NCBI GenBank assembly: GCA_025642065.1
Contig: JAODUP010000427.1
Span: 38,501 to 102,500, forward strand
Reading direction: 5' to 3'
DNA from: Paralvinella palmiformis
Taxonomy: Eukaryota; Annelida; Polychaeta; Terebellida; Alvinellidae
DNA: 64,000 bases
Below the pieces are notes generated by a model. The model made no database searches and was not told the origin of the DNA. It worked only from the letters and a program-made list of their open reading frames with translations. The position numbers and the translations under genes are program-made. Each line of letters opens with the position of its first letter. Positions within the stretch are counted from its first letter, which is position 1. Positions 11,969 through 26,550 of this stretch are shown here, in pieces.

Positions 11969-14885
11969 AACACAAGTCTGAATAGTTGGCTATTTAAGTG
12001 ATTCTGTTAGTTAGATGTTGATTCATTTTATAAGAATTCTGTTGCCGTTATGCCACACTGAAGCTATAATGTAATTCTCTACAGTAATATGTTTTTGGTA
12101 GTGTCATTAAAATTTGGCCAAAGAAAAATTAGGATTAGATCTGTTGTTGATGAAAGCTCAGTGTTAAATAAATTTTTTAGTTATTACCCATACATTAATA
12201 TATTGCAGATATATCAAAATAGCTCTTTGTACAGAGAAAGTGTGTGTGTATGTGTGAGTGTAATGCATTACTGAGAAGGCAAACAATAAATCAGCAGCGA
12301 TTAATTTCATGGGTTTCAGTTAATGGTTGTCCTTTACATACAGCACTGGATATTTAGACTACAACATTGTGTGTGTGGCCAGGCAAAGGTTATGTTAAAT
12401 ATGCTGTATAATACAGCATTTTATTGTGGTTGTATTTATATGGTAATCATCGGTGTGTTTGCATTAAGACATAATTATGCATCAAGAGTTGTCTGTATAG
12501 CGAATGTGGTCTATGAAAACCTGGTAGGAAGGCTTTGCAAGATGATTAGTGTGTGTATGATTGAGAATTTGTACAGTTAGCAAGATAATCTGTCAACTAT
12601 AAATAATGCTCATCAGATTGTTAACATCACACACATATTGTCAGCATGTTTATCAGCTTTTTGTTAATTACTGTGATGGGGATTTAATCGAAGACCTATT
12701 ATAAAATGTGCTAAGTTTGCAAAAGCTGAAATAGCACAGTGTTTCAGTTTGTATTTAAGAACTCTTTACAGTGAAGACTTGTTAAACATTTTATTGTTTC
12801 ATTTGTTATTCAACAAATATAAAAAGCTTGTATTGTGGAGCTGCCTCACTTAGGTTATGCAACAAACCTAGAATTCCAATTCTTGCCTACTGATTAAAGA
12901 AAGAATTAATTATCCTGCTATTGCTTGCTTCCAAAGAATTGCTTTTATTGCTTTATTCAGTAGAAGGGAAAAAACATTTTGTGTGTGCTGTCTGTTGATG
13001 AACACCTTTTGTATAGTGGTTCATGCGTTATGATGCAAGTAAATGTTATGGTCTTCTGCTAACATCATGTTTTGATACAAGGCTTCAGGAATAAAATCAA
13101 CATTTTTCATTAACTGGAAGACCATTTCTCCATCAATAATGTGTCATTCAGTAATTCACTAGTGTATATACAACTTGTTATCTGTATATGTAAAGGATCG
13201 TGTTGTTATATACACGTGTTTGTATATTTTCACCCGAATCAAACATGACCACCTGTTTCAGCAAAAGATCAAGCATCCATTTTTTAAAGACAGATGGGAT
13301 GAGGAAAACTGCTCTTTGGTTTTGAGTTGAGCAGAATGTAGTCCACAGAATTTAAGGCTTGAAGGCAGGCAGAATTCTGTATGTGAGCAATTATGAGGTC
13401 TTTGAATTGTTAATATGTATCGACTCACAAAAATAAGTTATGTACTAGTTAGTTCCTGTTTGAGTCGTGCTATACATGTTACAACTGTGCAGCCAGTTTT
13501 GACTCGTAGAAATTTGGTTAATCAATGACGAAGCTTCTTATATTCGTGTGTTTCAAAACTCTATTAGTTCTTGTGACGTTGGTGCATGGTTGTTTTGCTG
13601 TTATTTCTATTAACAACTTAATGTGTGCTGAACAGTTCATCTTGTTCATAACATATCCAACAAGTAATAATTAAAAAATTATTAGACATGGTTAGGTTTT
13701 TTGTTCTGGTTTATTCTTATAATTACGCATACATAACGTAAAACTGTTGATGAGATATTTTGTTAAAGCACATAACTGCTTGATCATGTTATGAAGTCCT
13801 GTAAAAAGTTGTGGAAAATCGGCAGTGTAAATATTTCTTTCCTTGTTCTTATGATTACTTGTTTGTGTGTATTGAGGACAAAAATAAATTTTATTGGAAA
13901 AATGATTTCCGATGTTCATTCCAGATACAAAGCACACACTGAGAAAATAAAACAGTCTCGGGAGGGTGAGGGTGTTTTATAGTGATTGGATTCTTTGCTT
14001 GTGTGTCGTTTTTTATCTACAATAGCCATACTTATCCTTTCTATACAAAACCTCCGAACAAGTTATTCTACTGCCATTAAGAACTTTTGAGTTTTGCCCT
14101 CATTTTTGTGTTTTGGGCAAGACCAGTGCAGTGGCTAAATAAAAAGCACTTGCTCTTCTGTCATTAGGCCGTCTTGTATTTTATTTATTGTATCTGATCA
14201 TTCTAAAGGAATTGCTGTTCATTTAGGAGACCAAAAACTATTATCAGATAGAATCGTATAACTAATTCTAAATGCTATTAACCTTTACTAAAAATTGTCC
14301 TTTGTAATAGAGTATTCATTCTGATATTAATCACCTGATCTCCTACAAGAAGTTTTTAATTAATAGCGGTAACCAAAATATTTTAATTAGCGTTTCTTCA
14401 TCAATTTTGTTCCAGTTCTTTCCCTTTTTTAAAGTCAAATAGTAAACAAACTGTTTTGATCATTCCATAAAATATATCCATTACAACAATTGATTAAAAA
14501 CCATTTTAGCATGTACTTTTTGACTTGTTTGGGTATCACCATGTTGAAATCCTGCTGTTGTCACGGTGTTGTAGACCGGAGTACAGCGGATTAATTTTCA
14601 TTTTAGTTCACCTTATCTGGTATTTATTGTCGTACTTTATTAGTGTTGTGCCACAGTTAAGGGGTGTATTGCTGCTAATTATGGTATTTCCAAACAAAAT
14701 AATCGCATCCTGCATGAATATTTATAAGAACCAAACGTAAGCATTTGTGCATCATGTATATCTGGATTAAACCAGCCGACTTCATACTACCATCATAAGG
14801 TCTCGGGATACACAGCCCAGTTTGGATATACAATAGAATCTGACGTTAATCGATTTCCAACATATCAGTTATAGCTAGGCAGAAT

Positions 14886-14950
14886 ATGATGATTGGTGTT
14901 TTACGGCCACTTTTGTGTACATGGTAGGCTAAATGGGCCGAAGCTGGGCA
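14886..14950 (-). mobile_element. SINE family 1, 3' tail fragment
   Basis: Matches the last 60 bp of the SINE (ATGATGATTGGTGTTTTACG on +, then GTACATGGTAGGCTAAATGG). No tRNA-like head is present. Confidence 0.7.
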
Positions 14951-16476
14951 GAGTATAGTGTATCATCGTTATCAATGTGTATGTTTTCTTACAGTCACGC
15001 ATTAATCTCTGGTCAGTTATGTGTGTGCCATCACCACTCCCTTTGCGATAATACTAATGATGTGTGCATATTTGGGTATATAATCAATCAGCCACATATC
15101 CGTGCACTCCAGCTCAAAGTGATCTGGGTAAATTTGCTTTGAATCATTTAAAAAGATTATGGCCCTCAAAGAATAACACATAAAAGATGGCAGTCTATCA
15201 ACAATTCCTCCAACAAATGCAAACCCATCCAATTTACCAGTTGGGGGGGGATGCTCAAACTGATAAGGCAGGATACCAGTTCAGTTTGATACTCTTCCTC
15301 TCAATCAATCGCGATGGAAGATCTATCACCACTGTTGCTCATCACTGTCCAATAAAAAGGCTGTGCTATTGTGTTTTATCATGTACGCTCTTGACTGGAG
15401 AATTTCCTGGTTAGTCTGGACAGTTTGCTTCGAATTGGTCTGCATCAGCCATTAATTGAGTGATTTATTAATCAATTGTTCAATTGGATTGATTAGTTTT
15501 TCCTATATACAGGAAACGGTGTCCAATTTTGATGTTCAGAAGACGTTTTTGATATCTTATGTACATGATGACCTTTTGGCTACTACAGTGCCTAATAAGT
15601 GATGCGCATGATTTATGATAGTTTAGGCACTCTGAATGAGGGTTCACCTTTGTGTTATGTCAGTCACTGCTGTGCTGTGTTTAACCACATGTAGCCTATA
15701 CACGAAGTAAAAAGCCATACTGTAACAACTGAATGTAAATGTATACATTACACACGTGATTTAATATAACAGTCGCGCTATATAATATCATCTTTACATA
15801 CAGTAATCACTTGTGTATATGTAACAAAATACTGACCATTTACAATAGACCCGTCACTTGGGGGTGTAATCCAGGGTTCATACACATTTTGACATCTCAG
15901 ATTCCAGGACTTTCCAATGTCAAATTCAAGGACCGTTTTAATGAATTCACGAACTGTTAACGCGCCAAAAATACACCCATATTTCAGAAGAAGTGTAATG
16001 ACTGAATTCATGTATGCTTATGATTAGAAATATAGATCTATATGTCCAAATCCCAGAACTTTCAATGACCTCTACAAAAATTCCAGGCCTGGAATCCAAA
16101 TTTTCAAATTCCAGGACCCTCCAGGTTTTCAAGGACCTAAATAAGCATTTTCCATTGGAAAACAAAAGCACCATAAATGTTCTTTATCAGAAGTAACTTG
16201 ACATCACGGTACTTCGTTCCTGACCAAATTATGTCAGAGTCAGTTGTTCCAAATACAAATTTCGATTCTATCTATCAGCACTGACTCGATGTTTGAAATC
16301 TGTCAACTTTACACTTCAGATGTGACTTTGACATTATCGCTCACTAACACCGGAGAAACAAATATATTGGCAGTTACTTTTAAAATTTTATTTATAAAAA
16401 CAGTCATGATCTGGTCATAATTCTTGAATCCAGTAAATTGCATTTCAACAATTTTGTGCATGCAAAACTTTTCAAT

Positions 16477-16531
16477 GAAACTGTTGAACACGATACATTA
16501 ATTACCAATGATGTTCATGTTCAACAGTTTC
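16477..16531. repeat. Inverted repeat, perfect 14-bp arms, downstream of COA8
   Basis: GAAACTGTTGAACA (16477-16490) and TGTTCAACAGTTTC (16518-16531), loop 27 nt. It lies about 400 bp past the COA8 stop, probably in or near its 3' UTR. Confidence 0.85.
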
Positions 16532-16922
16532 TTTTTTCTTAGTACATTAAGCTTGCAATTTGAGACACTTGTATTATTTTTTGGGTAATTAGTTTATCCT
16601 TGACTCTTATCCAATACCCATAAAAACTGGGATTCTAACCTGGAATTAGATGTTTGCAGCAAATTGCATTATTCACTGATCTGTTGTTAAACTTGTGTGA
16701 ATTGTTAATATTTGTTTTGCTTTCTAGCTAGGCCTAAGGAAATGACTTTGTACTTCAAATCTACTACTGATTTTTAGCAAACAGATGAAAGATGCTTTCC
16801 CCAATAAAGTCCTCCCCACACATACACACATACGTCCAAATCTCACATATGCTGAATGCAGAAAAATCACGCCATAACAAATTAAAACATCTTTATAACA
16901 GAACCTGTACATAATTTCCCAT

Positions 16923-17004
16923 TCATCTCCATTTTCTGAGTCTTCTGTCGACCTTCACCTTGAAGGCATGCCATAGTAAAAGGACATTTTTCTTGTACCA
17001 TTCC
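16923..17004 (-). CDS. COA8: COA8 exon 4 (last)
   Basis: Acceptor TTGCAG|GGAATG. The first base completes AGG (Arg), followed by [20 protein letters not shown] and RLRKWR, then TGA at 16925-16923. It is too short for an ORF scan and was found by continuing the family sequence. The phase fits exactly. Confidence 0.88.
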
Positions 17005-20000
17005 CTGCAAAAAGAATTACACCGAATAGAGACAAAGAAACAGACGAACATCTGTTAAAATATTACGAGTTCCGAAAACGTAAGAGATTCCACTATTTAT
17101 GGTAATAAGTAATCATAACTATTGGCATATAAAAATATGAAATACACCTTCAGTTAATTAAGAAACTAATCATTTATATTTTAATATTCTGTTATCACAA
17201 ATACTGATTTTTAATCAGCTGGTGTGCAAGATAACCTCAAGAAAATTAGTTGGATCCCTCTTGTTCTTAATGAACACGAATGTTGCTTCTCCTACTACTG
17301 TGAGGTCTCTTTTCTACACTTCTTGAAGGTTGGCTAACCAAATCAAATTATTTTCATGGAAACGGTCAATCAGGATCCACACCAATAAGATATATGAATG
17401 TCGGTCGCATTCCATGATTCACAATTATGGTTCGATACCTTTCATTAAATTCAAGCAGGTAAATGAAAGTGAATATTCTGTATGCAAGCATCTACCAGTT
17501 TCGAGCTGGATTTGATGGAAGGATCCGGATACACAGGTGGAATGACCGACCTCCGATACACAGGGGTAGAAAAAGAAATCTGTTCATGATGACTAAATAT
17601 TGTTTTACATACTAAATAAAATAAAAAGATCTCTGAAGCCAAAAAGGAAACGAACGATTGGTCAGTTTTTTTTAACGGATCCACTCACTTTGTTGGTGAG
17701 CATTTGTCATACTTTTGAAACGCCTGTACTGTTCAAAATTTGCTTTTCATTTGAGAGTAAAATCGTCCAATTAAATAATGAGAAGGACCAAAACAAATAT
17801 TTTAGGAGACCAAGTGATAAAACATCAATGAGACACACTAACCTATTGTACTGTTTATGCAATTCATAATTGCTATCAAGAAACCGTTTGTAGAACTCCG
17901 AAATCTGTTCTGGACTAAGCCTTCGCATGCTGCCATCTTTCTGTATTGGACCCAGTTCTTTCAGTTTGTTTTTTATAAACTGTTCTTTTCGCTGCAAAGA
18001 GAGATGCAAATCTTATTTATATATACTTTGTCAGATTCATCCCTCTGATGTTTCTTAAACAAAATTTAAAAAAAAACTTTTAGGTTGAGCATGCCACGGG
18101 TTTACTACCAATTCAAAAGTTACGATGCATATAAGTGAGTACACGAATAGGACTTGCTGACGCGTCACTACAAAAAAGAAAATTTGGTGTTGCATCCTAT
18201 TAGTCCCCCCATGACATCTTGGGAGGATCCAGTGAAATAATTCTAAAATGGTCTTGGTTTCTTTTTGTAGGCAAGATGCTCATCAACAAACCATAGAAAT
18301 GATTACTGATTACATTTTCTGTAATGTTCTGAAAACCCACTTATTTAAATTAGTTTATTTACGATATCTATAAATCTGTGTAGTTATGTACAAAACATAT
18401 ATTAATTCTGATTTCGGTGTAAAACACCATAGAACACCTTCGGTTGATAAAGGTGCTATATAAATATTATCATTATTATTACAAGGGATCAACATTAACT
18501 ACTGATTGAACTCGGCAAAACTTCAGAAGAATGGTTGTAGATAGTTCTTATCTGTGAAATTCTATTAATAATAAACTAGTATTTGTTGTAAACAGTAACT
18601 CAGGGTTAGAAGCTAATTAGAATCCACTGCTAGTCCACAGGACTAGTAACTTGATAAATATACTAGTCCTGAGAGTAATTCACTAGTCCTGACTATGCCG
18701 AATAAAGTTTAACATACATATGGTTTATTTCATAATATGAAGTTGGATGGTGTTGTAGCATTATAAATACACTTAAAAGTCTGTTTTGTAGAAAACTAAA
18801 TATAAGTCATTGTTTTTGTAGATGATCCCAAATGCTGAAGCCTGGAGGAACCTTAGTTTGGCTTCATTTCTGTTTCCACATGAATACATTGAGAAATAAA
18901 ACCTGTAGGGGGATAACATGGATGGAATTTTGTGCGATGAAGATGATGACACAGCATGCTGTTCCCACTGTGACACATTTTCCCTCAGCATGCACAACCT
19001 ATTGTCTGGTTAAAAACATTTAACCAGACGGGGGTATGTTCAGCAGAATGATAACTGAAACGGAATGGCTATATCTGTGCCATAACATTTTGCTGCAGAT
19101 GCTTCATTATTTTAACCTAATAATTGTACCTAAAACTGAATATTTACTAGTCCTGTCCATTTTCTACTCACCACGGGGAAACAGGCGAGCATTAATTTCG
19201 AAACCTGGTAATTCATTTCAAGCATTCTTTTATTCAAACATTTATCCCCAAAATCAGTTCAAGACACAAAGCTCTTCATGTATAAATAATGATGATAACC
19301 CTTGGAAAACAATAGACATTTATCGTTTTTCATAACAACAGGAAGGATGTGTGTGTGTATGTGTGTGCTCATGTGTATGGTGAGGAATTAGTTCTAGAGT
19401 GTGTAAAAATTTAGTCAGTTTGTCATATACTGTACATACTCGCACCTGCGTATAAGATCCACCTGTTTCTAGGACTAATAAGCCCCTGGATTAGAACAAG
19501 ATGCACTAAAATCAACAAGGTCTCAAGATCATTTTTTAGGTGACAACTAGGGGAAAAACAGCTAGCTTTTGCTTTCAAGTACCATTAAGACTGAGTTATG
19601 TCGCTATCTAATATCATTCAACAACTTGGTAGCAATATTTCAAGTTTTATTAATACAACTAAGTTTGCACTTGAATAGATGAATGATGCACACATCAAGT
19701 GGCTGTAGATTTTATGTCAGCTCACCCAAGATGACAGCAATATCTGTGTTGTGGCCACAGGCTGTATGTTATTTCACTTTGTCGGTGAGATGAGTGGGGA
19801 ATTAGACCCAGAAAATTAGACTTTTGGTGTTTAAAATCCACCACCTGGGCATCAACCCCAAGCTTTCTGTAACCAGATTAACAATGTTAACATCCTGTCA
19901 GTGTCCATCAACCGGTGAGGAACTTCTCTCTTGGCATGGTCTTCCATTTAAATATGAGCATCGGCAGCAGTTTGGTTCTATCAGCCATACATGCGAGGAC

Positions 20001-21832
20001 TGCAGTGAAATGTGTTTTCTCATGGCCAGTGGTTCGAATGGTAACTGTCTTCGAACCAACAAAATCCATAGTTCTATTTGACAGCAAGTAAAAAATCACA
20101 GGCATCTCATCCATATTCCCAATCTGGGATAGCAGATATGAATATTTTAGTTTCTGGTGTTTCACAAAGAATTGGAAGGAAGTAATTTTCTCTTCACAAT
20201 CAGCAGGATGATGATGATTGGTGTTTTACAGCCACTTTTGTGCACATGGTAGGCTAAATGGGCCGAGCGACCTCCAAAGATAATGAAGCGAAGTCAAAGA
20301 TGAAACAACCTTCAGATATGCCCACGCTGAGATTCGAACATGCGATGGAGTGATCTGTGGTCCAACACGCTACCGCTAGACCATGGAGGCACCCTCACGA
20401 TCAGCAGGAAGGTGTTGGCAGGTTTTGGTTTTCTGGCAGAGTACCAGTTTATTATGGTGTATGAAATGTGTGCACACCACCCAGCTAATGCAAGGAATGA
20501 TTGATTGTTGATCATCTGTTTTGCTTTCATTCTGATAGCACCATGGGTAACAACATAACCTTGTCTGGCTTTGAAAGACAACAGTGAAAACACACCTAAT
20601 AAATTTGTTTATTGTTCATATTTTATTATTAAGGTTGAAAAACAATATTAATTAATTTTTCCCTAAATTATGCCAAATATACCATCCCTTTTAGTCTCAC
20701 CGAGGTATAAGATGCACTTGATTTTGGTATAAAAAGTGCAAATTATACAGGAGTATATACAGTAGATGAGTAACACCTATATCCAAGATTATCTGATGGA
20801 ATTTACTGACAAATAAACCAAACTGTCACGGTACATTTCAACATATGTCACAATTTCTATATAACTATGGTCAATGTGAAAAATTCCCAGTGAAATACAT
20901 CAGACGTTCATTCTGTGCCTGGTCAGTGTACAACACCATACGTACACAATACATAGTCATCATACAGATTGACATATACAGCGTAACTGCGTATGTTTAT
21001 CAATTCCATTTGGTCAATTCCAATTCTACACCAAATTTATTAATTCCAATTCGAATTCCAAATTTATCAGTTCCAATTCCATTTTTTTTAAATAAGCAAT
21101 TCCAATTCTGGAAGTGCTAATCAATTACATAATTGAATTGACCCCATGTCTGCTGTGGGTTTTTCTGGAATAGTCCAAGCTGTTCAGGACACCCAGTGGA
21201 ACTTTGAGCACAGAGCGAAGCATCTTCAGCTGATTTCTGGTCTTGTTTGCAGCCTGTAGCTTTGTGTGCATCCTTCAAATAGATCAGTAGCTGAAGTCGA
21301 CCAGTGCACATGTGAAACGAGATTCCTGACTTTTGTGATAACATTATTCATTTGAGCAGCTTGCTCAAGACCATGCTTCACCATAAGTTGGAGCGTGTGA
21401 GCAAAGCACAGACTTTGATGTACCTACTCTGAGTGAGTGCCTACTCCAATCACTGATTGGAGTAGGGACTCTGAGAACCTACTTGGAATACCTACTCTGA
21501 GTAGGATTTTCATGGAAGAAATATTTCTGAATTAAAAAATTAAATGGTAAATTAATTTCTGGATTTATTGTTTTTGTAGCAAACTTCAATTCCAATTCAA
21601 TTTTTTTTTTAAATAAGTAATTCCAAAATTGCCCATCAATTATAATTCTGGAATTGACCCCATGTCTGATGTTAAAATAAATAATATCATCTATTGGTCT
21701 CACTTTTTAATAGTTTTTGCAGCTTTGGGTGAGTGAGGACTTTGAGGATGAGCTCTTTTAGACACTGTTATCTTGTCGCTGTGTTTATATATGCCAACTG
21801 ATTAATGAAAGGACAGATTCTTGTAATTATAG

Positions 21833-21864
<32 letters not shown>

Positions 21865-24800
21865 CATATACCAATAAAAAACTGAACACAAATTCTGTGT
21901 CTCTTTACATATGCAAAACAGGTTCATTTTAAAGTGACCTGATTTAATTGCAACTTTTGAGTTATGATCAAATGCAAAGCACAGGATTATATATTACTTA
22001 AGCTGTGCTTCAGATTTTACTTACCAGGAAAAAGTCTTTATTATGTTTAGCCCAAAACTCCTGATTCCAAGCATGTGTTTCTTCTCGTAATTGTCTATAT
22101 CTCTTCTCAGTTGGCGATTCATTTTCGGAGATATGAAGTTTGATCGGACGTAGGTTCGAGTCCGGATCTGGGGGTCCTATCCAATCATCATTTTCAGAAG
22201 AGTTTGGAGCTTTGACTGGCTTTATTCTCACCTTGTTCATCAACTGAATAAAAACCGACATCCATTACTAGCTGTAAGGGTTGGCACATTTTTAAACAAA
22301 GCAGTGGGATAATATGTTTTCTAAATATAGAGACAAAGGATATTGGGCATGGAATGTAACGATAACCAGGAAAATATTCCATGTTAACAAACACTGACAA
22401 CAACTATACAGTGATAAATGACATTATAATGACTGTTTTGTTACACAACACTTTCAAGGTAATACAACACTGTCAATCAAATATCCCCATCAACTACGAA
22501 GAGGGTCTGGTATGTCTAATTGTGCATGGATACTCCTAGCATTGGGATGTGGTCTGTATCATTGGCTATGTATTACAGTGAAGCATTGCGTGATCCGATT
22601 ATAATGTAGCAGATAGACTTTATATTGACTATAATCATTATAGTCGATACAAAATCTATCTATAGTATAATGTGACACTTATTTGGAGGATGACTATAGC
22701 TAATATCATCATTTACGTGTACTCTCTTGATATCCTTTGGGAGTTTCTTCCCAAATGCCCCATTTCTATGGGGCAGAAATATATTTCTCCCATTTTTCCC
22801 CTCTGGTAGGGGAGAGGGATACCTTTTTCCTGGAGAGAAAAGTAAACCCGGATACCCTGGAGTATAAACAAACCACTCATTCAGATATTAAACAAATTAA
22901 TTTTCAATATCATCTAGTTATGATATAGTCAAATATATTAACTCCACTTTTTGTGGAAAATATTTTTAAAGAATTACATTACAAGAATAATCTATTATTA
23001 TTATCCTGCAAAGGCAAAAGTAATTAGAGCAAATGGCAATCAGTATGTATATAAAATGGACCAAATAACCAATGTGTAAATAAAGTTGAGTGGGACTAGT
23101 CCAGTTCGCAGATTAGTGACATTGTACTGTATAATTTAGGATTGGCGCAACATAATTGCTGTGGTACAACACATACTATAATTTCAGTGTTATGGATTGT
23201 TATATGGTGCTGTCACCTACGATTTTGGGTCATACATAATCACTAAATCAGTCTGACGGAGTTCCTCAAACTAAATTTACTCTTTGGTATTTTAAAAGTG
23301 ACAATTCTCCCCAATTACCTGAAATATAATCTATCTGTCACACCAATAACACCGGCTCCATTGTGCTATTACACATAGAGACAAATAAAAGGTCAACTAC
23401 CACGCCAGTTAAATTAGTAGCTACAGATCAGCACAGAGGAACAAGATGAACAGTTTTAGGTTATTAGCTTAGTTGTAAAGTGTCAATTCACTTTGTCTGT
23501 CATGGGTGGCTTCTCTTTCTTTGTCACCACACCACAGTAGGATTTTCTGAAGTTTGGAGATAATGCACGACATGTGGATGGCTTCTGATTGTTCTTTCAC
23601 CTGCAGATCAGTTTGTACCCATTAACTACATGGTAATTGCCCGGATTCTCCCATATTTGTATCACTGTTTCTACAATAGCTCTCTATCACTGGTAGAGTC
23701 AAAATACCTATTTAACCCATACAAACCTAACCCTGATTGTCAGGCAATATTTTTTTCATTCTTGAAGGCTCATTTATGTGTTTCCATAGTTTTGTGAATC
23801 TGTAAAGCTGTTAAGTAGAACACAACTGAAAAGAAGTCAGGTCGTCTTATCCCTGTGATGTAACAAATGAAAATGACGTCTAAAATCGTTTAGTATTTTT
23901 CCGTAGCCAGCCAGAGAACTACCGTATATACTCGTGTATAAGTCAACCTGGCAGGTAAGTCAAGGTCAATTTTTGACCCTGTAATTCTTTCCTCAGGAAT
24001 ATGCTCACAATATAAGTTGAGGTCAAGTATTGGCTTAAAATCCCTCAAAATCTGAATCATTGTGGTCTTTCGCGAAAAAGTTGTCCCAGTCATTCAAACT
24101 CATGGTGTCAGCAAGTGCATTGTGAATATCAATTTCTTCACCAGCAGTGACACAGAGAGAGAGAGGGATGGACACACACACAGAGATTTCGCTTTGATGT
24201 TAAAACTAATATAAATAAAAAAATTGTCACACCAAACACCTTGATTATAGACTCCCTTCAACTGGCAAGTGTTATTAATAAATTGTTTCACAGCAAGTGG
24301 CAGTAAGGTTTGCAATGTGAACAGTGATTTTTATATTATCGCTAATCATCTGGTACTGGTAGTTAACAACCCGTGACTATCAAGTATTATATTACATACA
24401 GACTGGCATGTTTGTGAGATCCAAATAACAGTTTGGTGAAAATGTATCTTAATTTATTGACTAAGACTAGCAGGCAGAGATGTGGCGATTTTGATCCAAC
24501 TATCACTCACACAAACACGCCTGATTGTAAGTTCAACTGGCAAGTGTTATTAATTCATTGTTTCACAGCACATCTGGAGGCACTGGTAGTTAACAGCGCC
24601 TGACTATCAAGACTGGCATGTTTGTGAGATCCAAATAACAGTAAAAATTAGTTGTTATTTATTGAATAATAATGGATTAGTAAGCAGGGATGTGACAATT
24701 TTATTCCGACTCTGGCTCTTATTGGGTTGAATTCTATAGTATTGTGTGTCAAGGATGGCCGAAAACATCTTTCCTTCAGCTGATAGGAAATATGACTGGC

Positions 24801-26510
24801 GTATAAGTTGAGGTGTTTCTGGGAACTCCATTTTCACTACCCAAAAAATCAACTAATACGCGAGTATATACAGTAAGCTTGATTAGCAGTATCATTTATG
24901 TAGTTGGTGCCTGGGAGCTGGTCTTTGATTGTCAGGTTATTTCTTTGCAAGTCAGTATAGGTATATAACTCTTGGATTCAAACCCTAATCTAGACGTTTT
25001 CATATCAGTACTATAGCAAAAGCTTTATGGAATTCTTATTTCATTTTACTAATGCACGCCAGATTATTGTAATATGTGTACTTCTCCATGACTGACATGA
25101 TCATATTTGTGCATGCAATCTTTGTACATTATCAAACTATGTCTGGCTAAGTACACTTATTTAATGCAAGAATTATTTAGATTATAATTATTAGTTAAAT
25201 ATTTCATTAACTGCATAGTTTGATAATGAGCTGAAACTAATAAATAAATGGAAGGATTCTGCATGTATGGAATTTGCATGTACACTTATTTTTACCAGAT
25301 CTAAAAAGGTTTCTGGCTTCTGAAATCAGCAAATTATCTTTTACACACACATTATTGTTTAATTGTCCAGTTTTACAGTAGAAGTAGTAAATAAAATTAG
25401 ATTTAGTGATAAAATTCATTGCTGTTCTTCTGGAGAAGCAAGCATAAATCCTATCTGGCTGCTGGTGAATTAACAACCATTTTAATGATGCTTCTGTGGC
25501 TGCTGTATAAATGAAACCTGCCTTTGACTTCGTAAGTTCAGTTATGATCACTTCTGAAAGACTGAGCTGCTTTGAACATCAAAACAACAGGCAAACAGCA
25601 TAGTAATAAAACAGATATATAGATTTATGTCAAAACCATTCCCACATTTGACATTGTCATTGCTGAGTTAATCATAATGGTGTCAGGTATCTGGGGGCAC
25701 TCCAATATAAGTAAGTATTACTCAACAGTCACAGATAAGGAGATATATTGATTTGAAATAACAATTGAACAGACTATTCAAAGTTACAAGTAACAAATGA
25801 CTATATTTAGATCTAGTCTAGACTCAGTCAGTGACTGACTGACTGAGTGAGTCTCCGAGTATCAGTGTCAGATTTCTGCATGAAGTGCACATATAGCTAT
25901 ATATACCACGGAACTTGTTACATATCCAACATTTCTCATCCAGAAGTGTTGTGCTCGGATCAGAAAACATGGACTTGGCCTATACATTACAAGAAGATAT
26001 TTATCGTTAGCGTTAAGAACATAGTATCACGTCTACTGTTGTTCCTTCATATCGTATTCGGCCCATGACCATATCGTCCGTACGTAACGATAATTCGGAA
26101 CCTTGTCATGTCGGCTTTGCACATGTCGTCCATATTATGACGTTCCTGGAATATTGTTCAATTTGACCATATTGGCTTATGCAATTCATAACGTTAATGG
26201 TGATGTTTATCACGTATGACCTAACTCAAAGAAAAACATGGTAATCTTTATTTTTTAAATTATTTATTTATAGTATTAAAGGGAAATGTATGCCAAGGAA
26301 ATACTGTAATTAATATCTGAATTGTATGCAGTGCTTAATAAATAGGTGATTTATGCTAATATCAAGTATAGGACTTCTGTTACATTTAAATGGTGCTTTT
26401 CATAAGATATATTTATATCCAAGTACAACAAAATTAATTTTTGATTAGTATGTGGTTTAAATTATAATGCCATAACGATTATTAATGTCGCATTTTATCT
26501 AAATTATAAC

Positions 26511-26550
<40 letters not shown>

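Larger units (their letters stand above)
11969..16922. other. Convergent intergenic region between TMED10 and COA8
   Basis: Presumably holds both 3' UTRs. It contains a SINE tail (14886-14950), a patch of CCAGGA/TTCCAGG direct and inverted motifs (15880-16140, possibly a degraded DNA element) and the hairpin at 16477. A minus-strand open frame at 15017-15232 has protein-like composition (ECTDMWLIDYIPKYAHIISI) but was not recognised. Confidence 0.5.
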
